Made by a program: the position numbers and the translations under genes. Positions 51,015-59,139 of a DNA stretch of 64,000 nt are shown piece after piece. The stretch covers positions 620,001-684,000 of the forward strand of contig NZ_OU015584.1 in NCBI RefSeq assembly GCF_907165195.1. Direction: 5' to 3'. Source of the DNA: Parvicella tangerina. Lineage in GTDB: Bacteria; Bacteroidota; Bacteroidia; Flavobacteriales_D; Parvicellaceae. The stretch's first letter is position 1, and every line of letters begins with the position of its first letter. Below the pieces are notes generated by a model that saw nothing but the letters and a program-made list of their open reading frames with translations, did no database searches and had not been told where the DNA came from.

Positions 51015-52054
51015 ATCGAGGAAGTAATACCATGCTCTTTAATTTTAAGCTTTTTTCAAAGGTTTACTATGCCCTGCTATTGCTTTTCTTGAACATAGTG
51101 GGAGGTGCTGTGGGGTTTGTGATCATTGAAGGCTATGATTGGATTGATGCGTTTTATCAGACTATTATTACTATATCTACAGTTGGATTTGGAGAAGTTC
51201 ATCAGTTCACCCCTACAGGGAAGCTGTTTGTCTCTGTATTAATCATCACGAGTTTTGGTACATTTGCCTATGCAGTTACCTCCATTACTAGCTATATTGT
51301 TTCAGGAGATTATCGTCAGTATTTCAAAGATTATAGAACTATGAAAGAAATTACAGAATTGCAAGATCATGTTATTGTGTGTGGTTATGGTAGAGTAGGT
51401 AAGCAGGCAGTTGCTACCCTGGTGGCTCATCACAAGAACTTTGTGGTTATTGAACAAAAAGAGGAAATTATTGAAGGTTTTAGAGAAAAGCCTGAATTTC
51501 TATACCTACAGGGTAATGCTACTTCTGATGACACATTGATAGCGGCAGGAATTAAGAATGCCAAGGCCATTATTACTACATTACCTTCAGATTCAGAGAA
51601 CCTTTTTGTGGTACTAACTGCTAGAGAGCTGAATAAGCAACTTACAATTATTTCAAGAGCTTCGGCCTTTTCAAGTATCCGAAAGTTAAAAATAGCAGGC
51701 GCAAACAACGTGATCATGCCAGATAGCTTAGGAGGCTCTCATATGGCACAGCTTGTTACCAACCCTGACGTGCTTGAGTTTATCGACCAGATTAGCATTC
51801 AAGGAGAGAATGTGATCAACCTTGAAGAAATTGACTTTAAAGAACTGCCCGAGGATCGAAAATATAAATCTTTGGCTGACCTTAGAGAACAGTTTCCTTT
51901 TTGTAATATCATAGGTTTCAAGAACAAAGAAGGTGAATACATTATTAACCCAGGGCTCAGTACGGAAATTGTTCCTGGTTCTAAGCTATTCGTGCTAGGA
52001 AATCCTGAACAGATCAAGAATCTCAACAAACAATTGAGAATTACAAAATCATGA
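51011..52054 (+). CDS. Potassium channel with TrkA-N/TrkA-C domains
   Basis: 347 aa. Two membrane helices flank a pore loop with the selectivity filter TVGFG (57-61). Then an RCK/TrkA-N domain starting VIVCGYGRVGKQ (NAD(P)-type GxGxxG) and a TrkA-C domain at about 250-340. It is a MthK/YugO-like K+ channel gated by a ligand bound at the RCK domain. Overlaps by 4 nt on both sides, an unusual but clear member of the purM-apt run. Confidence 0.93.
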   Translation: MNRGSNTMLFNFKLFSKVYYALLLLFLNIVGGAVGFVIIEGYDWIDAFYQTIITISTVGFGEVHQFTPTGKLFVSVLIITSFGTFAYAVTSITSYIVSGDYRQYFKDYRTMKEITELQDHVIVCGYGRVGKQAVATLVAHHKNFVVIEQKEEIIEGFREKPEFLYLQGNATSDDTLIAAGIKNAKAIITTLPSDSENLFVVLTARELNKQLTIISRASAFSSIRKLKIAGANNVIMPDSLGGSHMAQLVTNPDVLEFIDQISIQGENVINLEEIDFKELPEDRKYKSLADLREQFPFCNIIGFKNKEGEYIINPGLSTEIVPGSKLFVLGNPEQIKNLNKQLRITKS

Positions 52055-52956
52055 AAAAAGTCTTAATAACAGGTAGTAATGGCTTACTCGGACAAAAACT
52101 GGTTAAGTTATTAGCGAATAAAGAAGATGTGCGTTTATTGGCTACCTCAAGCGGAGACAATCGAGTGACCTCGAAAAGCTTCGATTATCAGCGTTTGGAT
52201 ATAACGGATAATAAGGCAGTGCAAGATACGTTGAATGAATTTAAGCCAGATGTAGTAATTAATACAGCCGCAATGACAAACGTTGATGCATGCGAGAATG
52301 ATAGAGATACTTGCTGGAAAGTCAATGTGGATGCAGTAGGTTACTTGTTAGACGCTTGTGAAACCGTTGGAGCTAAGCTGATTCACCTTTCAACAGATTT
52401 TGTTTTCGATGGAGAAGAAGGTCCTTACAAAGAGGAAGATCAACCCAATCCGTTGAGTTTCTATGGCGAATCGAAATTGGCATCTGAGCAACTGCTATTG
52501 AGTTCAACATATAAAAACTGGGCAATTGCTCGAACCATCATTGTATATGGAATTGGAGAAAACATGAGCAGGAGTAATATCGTACTTTGGGCAATGAACG
52601 CACTGAAAGAAGGTAAGCCCTTGTCCATTGTTGATGATCAATTCAGAAGTCCTACTTGGGCAGATGATTTAGCAATGGGTTGTTGGTTAATAGCTGAGAA
52701 AGACGCTAGAGGGATATTTCATTTGTCAGGAAAGGATATAATGAGTATACTCCAACTTGTGAAACGTGTTGCAGATTTTTATAACTTAGACGCTTCTAAG
52801 ATAAGTCCAGTAAAGTCTGAAACACTTAATCAGGTAGCGAAAAGACCTCCTGTGACTGGATTTGTTTTAGAAAAAGCAATAAAGGAATTGGGTTATGCAC
52901 CACTTTCCTTTGAAGAAGGATTAGAACAACTAGAAAAAGAATTGAAAAACCAATAA
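52051..52956 (+). CDS. dTDP-4-dehydrorhamnose reductase-like SDR protein
   Basis: 301 aa extended SDR enzyme: NAD(P) site TGSNGLLGQKLV, VINTAAMTNVDACE, the STDFVFDGEEGPYKEED segment typical of RmlD, and the catalytic YGESKLASE (Tyr/Lys). RmlD makes dTDP-L-rhamnose; however no rmlA/B/C genes are near, so it may act on another substrate in this phylum. Overlaps the K+ channel gene by 4 nt. Confidence 0.85.
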   Translation: MKKVLITGSNGLLGQKLVKLLANKEDVRLLATSSGDNRVTSKSFDYQRLDITDNKAVQDTLNEFKPDVVINTAAMTNVDACENDRDTCWKVNVDAVGYLLDACETVGAKLIHLSTDFVFDGEEGPYKEEDQPNPLSFYGESKLASEQLLLSSTYKNWAIARTIIVYGIGENMSRSNIVLWAMNALKEGKPLSIVDDQFRSPTWADDLAMGCWLIAEKDARGIFHLSGKDIMSILQLVKRVADFYNLDASKISPVKSETLNQVAKRPPVTGFVLEKAIKELGYAPLSFEEGLEQLEKELKNQ

Positions 52957-52968
52957 GCCTAAAATTTT

Positions 52969-54660
52969 ATGAAATTAATTCAAAAAGTATTTTTGTTTGT
53001 TTCACTCGCAGTGATTGTTCCATCGGTTTCATTTGCCCAGGAGGCAACTGAGAAGGTCACCAAAGAAAAAGGGCCTATCGATAAGGTAGGAGATGCTATC
53101 AATAAGTCATTTGAGCCTGTTTCGGATGTAATAACTTCAGTCGTATTCTATAAAATTCCTATTGCAGAATATGAAATACCGCTCGTGTTGATCATATTAC
53201 TTTCAGGAGCATTGTTCTTTACACTCTATTTTAAGTTCCCAAATATCCGTTTTGTTGGAACGGCAATAAAAGTGGTTAAAGGAGATTATGAAGAGATGGA
53301 TGAGCACTCCACTGATAGCAAGGAGTCTGATGATAATATATCCATTGTAGATGGAGACGTATTAGATACGATTAAGGTAGAGCATGAGGCTGGGTCTGAT
53401 GGTGAAGTAACTCCGTTTCAAGCATTGACAGCTGCCCTCTCCGCAACAGTTGGATTGGGTAACATTGCTGGTGTAGCTATAGCCATAGCAATTGGTGGAC
53501 CAGGAGCTACATTTTGGATGATTATTGCTGGTTTGATTGGTATGGCCTCAAAATTTGTGGAATGTACGTTGGGAGTTAAGTATCGAGACATTGATAAAGA
53601 TGGAACTGTTCACGGTGGACCGATGTATTACCTATCCAAAGGCTTAAAGGAACGAAACATGGCTGGTCTAGGAAAAGTTTTAGCTGGCTTCTTTGCCATA
53701 ATGGCGATAGGTGGTTCGTTTGGAGGTGGAAATATGTTTCAGTCAAATCAAGCCGCTTCACAATTCTTGCAGATGACTGGAATAGAGGGAAGTGGCGCTA
53801 AGGTTATATTTGGAGTTGTAGTTGCCATCCTAGTAGGTATTGTGATCATCGGAGGAATTAAAAAGATTGGTTCAGTAACTGAGAAAGTAGTTCCGTTTAT
53901 GGCAGTGATATATGTCGGAGCTGCACTTATCATTTTAGGGATGAACTTCTCATTGATTCCAACTGCATTTGGGATGATCTTTGAAGGTGCTTTTTCACCA
54001 GAAGCTGGATTGGGAGGTATTGTTGGTGTAATGATCGTTGGGTTTCAACGGGCGGCCTTCTCCAATGAAGCAGGAGTGGGATCTGCAGCAATTGCTCACT
54101 CTGCAGTGAAAACAAAATACCCAGCTAGTGAGGGGGTTGTTGGTTTACTTGAACCATTTATCGATACCGTTGTGATATGTACAATGAGTGCATTAGTGAT
54201 CGTGATTGTAAATCTTAAGAATGGTTTGTTTAACTATGGAAACCTTGATGATAGTGATAATGTGATCATCAACGGAACTAATGAGCATTTGAGCGGGGTT
54301 GACCTGACTAGCTTGGCGTTTGATACGGCAATTCCGAATTTCTCTTATGTGTTAACAGTTGCGGTTATTTTATTCGCTTTTTCAACCATGCTTTCTTGGT
54401 CTTATTACGGACTTCAAGCCTGGAAGTTTTTGTTCGGAAAAGGAAAAACAACAGACCTCCTTTATAAAGGGTTGTTTGTCTTTTTTGTAATCGTAGGTGC
54501 AAGTATTCAACTGGATTCCGTAATTGCATTCTCAGATGCGATGATCTTTGCTATGGTGTTTCCTAACATAATTGGGCTGCTGTTGTTATCACCAAAAGTT
54601 CGGGATGAAGTCAAGAAGTTTAGAGATGCAATAAAATCCTACACGGCTAAAAAGAACTAG
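52969..54660 (+). CDS. Alanine/glycine:cation symporter (AGCS family)
   Basis: 563 aa. The AGCS core (GEVTPFQALTAALSATVGLGNIAGVAIAIAIGGPGATFWM, GGPMYYLSKGL, GFQRAAFSNEAGVGSAAIAHSA) is clear. Compared with the usual 450-480 residues it has an extra N-terminus with a signal-peptide-like sequence (ending VSFAQ) and an amphipathic stretch, plus a 45-residue acidic insert (about 108-145) between the first core helix and the AGCS signature. It takes up alanine or glycine with Na+ or H+. Confidence 0.92.
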   Translation: MKLIQKVFLFVSLAVIVPSVSFAQEATEKVTKEKGPIDKVGDAINKSFEPVSDVITSVVFYKIPIAEYEIPLVLIILLSGALFFTLYFKFPNIRFVGTAIKVVKGDYEEMDEHSTDSKESDDNISIVDGDVLDTIKVEHEAGSDGEVTPFQALTAALSATVGLGNIAGVAIAIAIGGPGATFWMIIAGLIGMASKFVECTLGVKYRDIDKDGTVHGGPMYYLSKGLKERNMAGLGKVLAGFFAIMAIGGSFGGGNMFQSNQAASQFLQMTGIEGSGAKVIFGVVVAILVGIVIIGGIKKIGSVTEKVVPFMAVIYVGAALIILGMNFSLIPTAFGMIFEGAFSPEAGLGGIVGVMIVGFQRAAFSNEAGVGSAAIAHSAVKTKYPASEGVVGLLEPFIDTVVICTMSALVIVIVNLKNGLFNYGNLDDSDNVIINGTNEHLSGVDLTSLAFDTAIPNFSYVLTVAVILFAFSTMLSWSYYGLQAWKFLFGKGKTTDLLYKGLFVFFVIVGASIQLDSVIAFSDAMIFAMVFPNIIGLLLLSPKVRDEVKKFRDAIKSYTAKKN

Positions 54661-54670
54661 AAGAGGTTTA

Positions 54671-55822
54671 ATGCTATCGCCCCTACAAAACTACTTTCAT
54701 TACTCTCGAGGTGAGAGGAGGGGTACGGTTGCGCTATTGATTATTATAACTATTCTGTTGTTGTTCTACTTTTTTAGAGGATGGGTGTTTCAGGAGAATC
54801 GTTCAGAGGTTGATATCGCAAAGTTTGAGAGCAAAATAACTTCCTTTGAAGCACAAAAAAATGCCGAGCTTTCAAAGCAGGAGATAGCCTACTTTATGTT
54901 TGACCCCAACACTATTGGTGTAGAAGAGTGGAAAGCTCTTGGCTTTTCTGAAAAGCAAGCAGCTTCTATTGAGAATTATAAAGCATCTGGAGCTCAGTTT
55001 AAGGTTAAGAAAGATGTGCTGAAGTTGTTCATGGTAGATGAGTATAAATATGCTCAATTGGAGCCTTATATCGACCTCCCCACGGATTATCCTGATCAGC
55101 AATTTGAAAAATATGATGATCACGGGAACTACAAAGATTATGACAACGAAACGCTTGATTTTACGGCCTACGGTATTCTATTGGCTGAGAGTAAAACTCC
55201 TATTTATGATGGTTTTGACAAACTGGAAGGAGTGCACTACACGAAAAAACAAGGGGTGTATCAATATTTACTCATGCCCTTTGAAAACAAAGCTGATGCA
55301 GAAGTAGCTTTGTTGGAGGTTTCGATTCCTGAGGCAGAGATAGTCGAACTGAAAACCACCAAAGGATACTACCCAGTAGCTAATAACTCTGGTCAAGAGA
55401 GTATCGAGAAAGACTATAAGGAGTTAATAATTGAGCTAAACAAAGCGGATACAACAATACTCAAAAAACTCTATGGAATTGGGTCGGGTTATGCTAAAAG
55501 AATTGTGAAATATCGGGAAGCCCTTGGCGGGTTTGTAAACTTGAACCAACTTAGTGAAGTCTATGGATTAAAGCCAGAAACCATCGAAAACATTCTTCCT
55601 CACTTAGTACTCAAGAATCCCAATACAAAGAAGATTAACGTGAATACGGCTACAACAGATGATTTGAAGGCACATCCCTATATTGATTGGAAAGTAGCGA
55701 ACTCAATAGTTCAAATTCGAAATAATTATGGTAAATTCGCAAGCATTGATGAAATTACTAAGTCGGTATTGATTGATGATGAGCTTTACAATAGACTTAA
55801 ACCTTACTTAAAAGCAGAATGA
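54671..55822 (+). CDS. Helix-hairpin-helix (ComEA-like) membrane-anchored protein
   Basis: 383 aa. One N-terminal membrane helix (about 17-38), then three HhH-type units: YFMFDPNTIGVEEWKALGFSEKQAASI, IELNKADTTILKKLYGIGSGYAKRIVKYREALGGF and INVNTATTDDLKAHPYIDWKVANSIVQIRNNYGKF. The HhH units bind DNA non-specifically in ComEA relatives; in this phylum such anchored multi-HhH proteins are common and uncharacterised. It overlaps apt by 4 nt. Confidence 0.85.
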   Translation: MLSPLQNYFHYSRGERRGTVALLIIITILLLFYFFRGWVFQENRSEVDIAKFESKITSFEAQKNAELSKQEIAYFMFDPNTIGVEEWKALGFSEKQAASIENYKASGAQFKVKKDVLKLFMVDEYKYAQLEPYIDLPTDYPDQQFEKYDDHGNYKDYDNETLDFTAYGILLAESKTPIYDGFDKLEGVHYTKKQGVYQYLLMPFENKADAEVALLEVSIPEAEIVELKTTKGYYPVANNSGQESIEKDYKELIIELNKADTTILKKLYGIGSGYAKRIVKYREALGGFVNLNQLSEVYGLKPETIENILPHLVLKNPNTKKINVNTATTDDLKAHPYIDWKVANSIVQIRNNYGKFASIDEITKSVLIDDELYNRLKPYLKAE

Positions 55823-56346
55823 GCTTACAAGAAAGAATAGACCAAACCATTCGAAACGTTCCAGATTTTCCCAAACCTGGAATCCAGTTTAAAGATATCA
55901 CACCAATCCTTGAAGATCCTAAGTTGTCTGAAGAAGTTGTAGCTGCATTTGCTCAGTTTTGGAAGGGTAAGGTAGATGCCATTGCAGGCGTAGAAAGCCG
56001 AGGTTTTTTATTTGGATTTCCATTGGCTATGCAGCTAAATGTTCCTTTTATATTGATTAGAAAAAAAGGTAAGTTACCTTATCAAACCGTAAGCTATAAA
56101 TATGACTTGGAGTATGGAAGCGCAGAAATAGAAATGCACGTTGGTGCTGTGAAAGACGGAATGAATGTGCTTATTCATGATGATCTTTTAGCTACTGGAG
56201 GAACTGCTGGTGCCGCTGCAGAACTGATAAAAAAGGAAGGAGGAAAGGTTGCTGGTTTCTCTTTTTTGGTAGAACTGGAGTTTTTAAAAGGAGCAGATAA
56301 ACTTTCAAGTTACTCAGATGTTGTACAACGCATAGTTTCGTATTAA
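55819..56346 (+). CDS. apt: Adenine phosphoribosyltransferase
   Basis: 175 aa. The PRPP-binding loop VLIHDDLLATGGTAGAAAEL, N-terminal DFPKPGIQFKDITPIL and GVESRGFLFGFPLA are canonical. It salvages adenine to AMP using PRPP. Coupled to the HhH protein gene by a 4-nt overlap, and shares the purine theme with purM at the start of the run. Confidence 0.97.
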   Translation: MSLQERIDQTIRNVPDFPKPGIQFKDITPILEDPKLSEEVVAAFAQFWKGKVDAIAGVESRGFLFGFPLAMQLNVPFILIRKKGKLPYQTVSYKYDLEYGSAEIEMHVGAVKDGMNVLIHDDLLATGGTAGAAAELIKKEGGKVAGFSFLVELEFLKGADKLSSYSDVVQRIVSY

Positions 56347-56374
56347 AATTTAGATTATAATAAACACACACACG

Positions 56375-57514
56375 ATGAATTTTGATTTAACAGAAAATGA
56401 ATTGATGATTCAGCAAATGGCAAAGGACTTTGCTGAAAAAGAAATTCGGCCTCACTTTATGAAGTGGGATGAGACACAAGAATTTCCAGTTGAACTGTTT
56501 AAGAAAGCCGGAGAACTTGGATTGATGGGTATACTAGTTCCAGAAGAGTATGGAGGGTCTGGTATGGGATATAATGAGTATATCATGGTTATTAGAGAGA
56601 TAGCCAAGGTTTGTGGCTCAATAGGGCTTTCCGTAGCGGCACATAACTCATTATGCACCAATCATATTCTGAAGTTTGGAAATGAGCAGCAGAAGAAAAA
56701 GTGGCTTCCAAAACTTGCTACAGCTGAGTGGATCGGTGCATGGGGGCTGACTGAGCCAAACACAGGTTCTGATGCTGGAAGAATGAAATGTGTTGCCAAG
56801 CAGGATGGTGATTACTGGGTGCTTAATGGAGCCAAGAACTTTATCACGCATGGAAAAACTGGTGATTGTATTGTGGTAATAGCCCGTACTGGAGAACCGT
56901 TAGACTCTCATGGTATGACGGCTTTTGTCGTAGAACGAGGAACACCTGGTTTCGAAGGCGGAAAGAAAGAAGATAAGTTGGGCATGAGAGCGTCAGAAAC
57001 TGCTGAGGTGATCTTTACGGATTGCAGAGTGCACAAGGATAACATACTTGGTGAAGTAGGGGAAGGTTTTATTCAGGCTATGAAAATACTAGACGGTGGA
57101 AGAATCTCAATAGGTTCATTGGGTCTTGGTATTGCAGAAGGAGCATTAGAGGCGTCAATTAAGTATGCAAAAGAAAGAGAGCAGTTTGGTAAACCAATTG
57201 CATCGTTTCAAGGGATTTCCTTTAAATTAGCTGATATGGCTACTGAGGTAGAGGCAGCTAAGTTGTTATTATATCAGGCGGCAGATAAGTTGATGAAAGG
57301 TGAGAAAGTCAATAAGCTTTCGGCAATAGCTAAATATTATGCTTCTGAAGTTGGTGTTAGAGTTTCCACGGAAGCAGTTCAGATTTTCGGTGGCTATGGA
57401 TATATCAAGGAATTCCCCGTTGAGAAATTCTATAGAGATAGTAAACTCTGTACAATTGGTGAAGGAACTTCAGAGATTCAAAAATTAGTTATTTCAAGAG
57501 AACTTTTGAAATAA
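56375..57514 (+). CDS. Acyl-CoA dehydrogenase
   Basis: 379 aa, the family's standard length. FAD-binding WGLTEPNTGSDAG, catalytic-region GYIKEFPVEKFYRD with the C-terminal IGEGTSEIQKLVISRELL, and REQFGKPIASFQG are typical of short/medium-chain acyl-CoA dehydrogenases. It oxidises an acyl-CoA to the enoyl-CoA; chain length is not readable. 28 nt after apt, followed by a strong terminator. Confidence 0.95.
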   Translation: MNFDLTENELMIQQMAKDFAEKEIRPHFMKWDETQEFPVELFKKAGELGLMGILVPEEYGGSGMGYNEYIMVIREIAKVCGSIGLSVAAHNSLCTNHILKFGNEQQKKKWLPKLATAEWIGAWGLTEPNTGSDAGRMKCVAKQDGDYWVLNGAKNFITHGKTGDCIVVIARTGEPLDSHGMTAFVVERGTPGFEGGKKEDKLGMRASETAEVIFTDCRVHKDNILGEVGEGFIQAMKILDGGRISIGSLGLGIAEGALEASIKYAKEREQFGKPIASFQGISFKLADMATEVEAAKLLLYQAADKLMKGEKVNKLSAIAKYYASEVGVRVSTEAVQIFGGYGYIKEFPVEKFYRDSKLCTIGEGTSEIQKLVISRELLK

Positions 57515-57538
57515 GTTCTAACTAGTTTTAAGTAATAG

Positions 57539-57574
57539 AAATCCAGACTTTCAAGAGATTGTCTGGATTTTTTT
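57539..57574 (+). terminator. Rho-independent terminator between convergent genes
   Basis: AAATCCAGAC / GTCTGGATTT (10-bp perfect stem, 12-nt loop) then four further T, 24 nt after the acyl-CoA dehydrogenase stop. The T tract overlaps the stop codon of the convergent dacB gene. Confidence 0.88.
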
Positions 57575-59057
57575 ATTGATCATACTCTCCAAGTGAGATC
57601 ATGAGGTCTTCAAGTTTATTGCCAATTTGATAGGTTGCACAGTTGTAATTATTCACGATTACTGCAAACACTAGGTTTTTGCCGTTGGCACTTTTCACAT
57701 AGCCAGCAAAACTCTTGACTCGTGTCATTGTTCCGCTTTTTGCGCGAAGATTATTGTAAATCTTAGTGCCCTTACCATACCCTTTTAATGTTCCTGTTTT
57801 CCCACAAGTCGGTAGTGAAGAATAGAAGGAATCAAAGTGTTTACTCGACTTCATTTTCGCTAAGATCTCTACGAGATGTCTTGCAGATACCGCATTGGCT
57901 CGACTAAGTCCACTTCCATCATTCATAGAAAACCCAGTCATGTCAACTCCCTTCTCGCTCCAATAGTTTTGAACCGCCATGGTACTTGAGTATACACTGC
58001 CGTCATGATACCTGGAAACGCCAATGTGCTTTAACAGGTGTTCTGCAAAAAGATTATTTGAAATGAGGTTTGTCCAAAACACGATCTTGCTAACAGAGGG
58101 AGACTCATGTGTAAGAATTGTTTGTCGCTCAGCAGTATCTAGAAAACCATTCAGCCTATCTATTCTGACGGTTGAAGCACTTGATGAGGTAGTAATTCCA
58201 TGCTTGAAAAGCTGCGTCTCCAATTCAAAAGCAGCTACATAAGCAGGATCATGCATAGCGCCTCGCACATCAAAACCCTCAACTCCTTTTGGAATTCTTC
58301 CCTTGATCAATCGGTACGGGTCGTAGGGGCCTCCATAGATATACGCTTCATCTTTTGAAGTGTTTCCAGCCTTTACTCGATTGTCAACTCTGATGTCAGG
58401 CGTATACGGTTCGAAGCAACTGATGTAAGTACTGTCATTGTCATTTGGTCCAGATTCAAAAGTGAATGTTATGGTGTTGTCATAGATGCTTAAGCCAGAA
58501 ACCCCCGATCCGTAATAGTTTCCCATGTCTCCCCATCCCCATGTTGAAGGAACGTACTCATCAGAAAAATAGGTCGCATCTCCTACAATCTTCCCATCAA
58601 TGTGGTGAATCCCCAATTTCGATATTTCATCCACCCACTCAAGCATAAAGTCACTTTCATCAAAATATTTGCTGCCCAATGTTGGGTCACCTCCTCCCTC
58701 AATGTAGAGGTTGCCATGAAGGGTGCAGTTCGTATCGATTACCCCATCATAAGAGAGTTTTGTCTCAAATCGATGCCATGACCCCAGAAACTCTAGAGCG
58801 GTGGCAGTTGTGATCACCTTCATGGTGCTGGCCGTAACTAAACTTTGATCGGCATTATGAGCAACTACTTCTTCATTGTTGTCGGTATCATAGACATAAA
58901 AACTGATCGATGCATTTTTTAAGGCTGGGTCGGTAATCAGCTCTCCGAGGGCCAGGTCAATCGAACTGGGAGTCCTGACTTCTCTCGGACTTCTACTTTG
59001 AGAAGTAAGTGTCAAAGGACTGATGGTGACAAATAGTATGGATATCAGTAGTCGCAT
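57573..59057 (-). CDS. dacB: D-alanyl-D-alanine carboxypeptidase/endopeptidase (PBP4 type)
   Basis: 494 aa from the ATG at 59057, which gives a signal peptide (MRLLISILFVTISPLTLTSQS); an in-frame TTG at 59063 lies inside the -7 element and is rejected. Catalytic STMK (SxxK), SGLSRANAVS region (SxN-type) and CGKTGTLKGY (KTG) are all present, with the large insert domain between SxxK and SxN that marks class C type A low-mass PBPs. It trims or cleaves peptidoglycan cross-links in the periplasm. Confidence 0.94.
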   Translation of the reverse strand: MRLLISILFVTISPLTLTSQSRSPREVRTPSSIDLALGELITDPALKNASISFYVYDTDNNEEVVAHNADQSLVTASTMKVITTATALEFLGSWHRFETKLSYDGVIDTNCTLHGNLYIEGGGDPTLGSKYFDESDFMLEWVDEISKLGIHHIDGKIVGDATYFSDEYVPSTWGWGDMGNYYGSGVSGLSIYDNTITFTFESGPNDNDSTYISCFEPYTPDIRVDNRVKAGNTSKDEAYIYGGPYDPYRLIKGRIPKGVEGFDVRGAMHDPAYVAAFELETQLFKHGITTSSSASTVRIDRLNGFLDTAERQTILTHESPSVSKIVFWTNLISNNLFAEHLLKHIGVSRYHDGSVYSSTMAVQNYWSEKGVDMTGFSMNDGSGLSRANAVSARHLVEILAKMKSSKHFDSFYSSLPTCGKTGTLKGYGKGTKIYNNLRAKSGTMTRVKSFAGYVKSANGKNLVFAVIVNNYNCATYQIGNKLEDLMISLGEYDQ

Positions 59058-59060
59058 ATT

Positions 59061-59068
59061 CAAAGATA
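59061..59068 (-). promoter_or_regulatory. -7 element 3 nt before ATG (dacB)
   Basis: TATCTTTG on the - strand, an exact consensus match, followed by AAT and then the ATG at 59057. The spacing is too short for a leader, so a leaderless transcript is predicted. Confidence 0.5.
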
Positions 59069-59127
59069 CTAAAACCTTATTGTGAGGTTTTCAAATAAAA
59101 ATAATCTTTTCCATAGTATATTTTTCA

Positions 59128-59135
59128 CACTTTTG
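59128..59135 (+). promoter_or_regulatory. -7-like element 4 nt before ATG (asnB)
   Basis: CACTTTTG, one base from TAnnTTTG, followed by TGTC and the ATG at 59140, with a TTTTCC about 17 nt upstream as a weak -33. It sits in a 76-nt divergent gap with dacB. Confidence 0.4.
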
Positions 59136-59139
59136 TGTC

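Noticed and set aside
59058-59063. TTG at 59063 as dacB start
   Set aside because: It is part of the TATCTTTG promoter element, and the ATG two codons later begins a good signal peptide.
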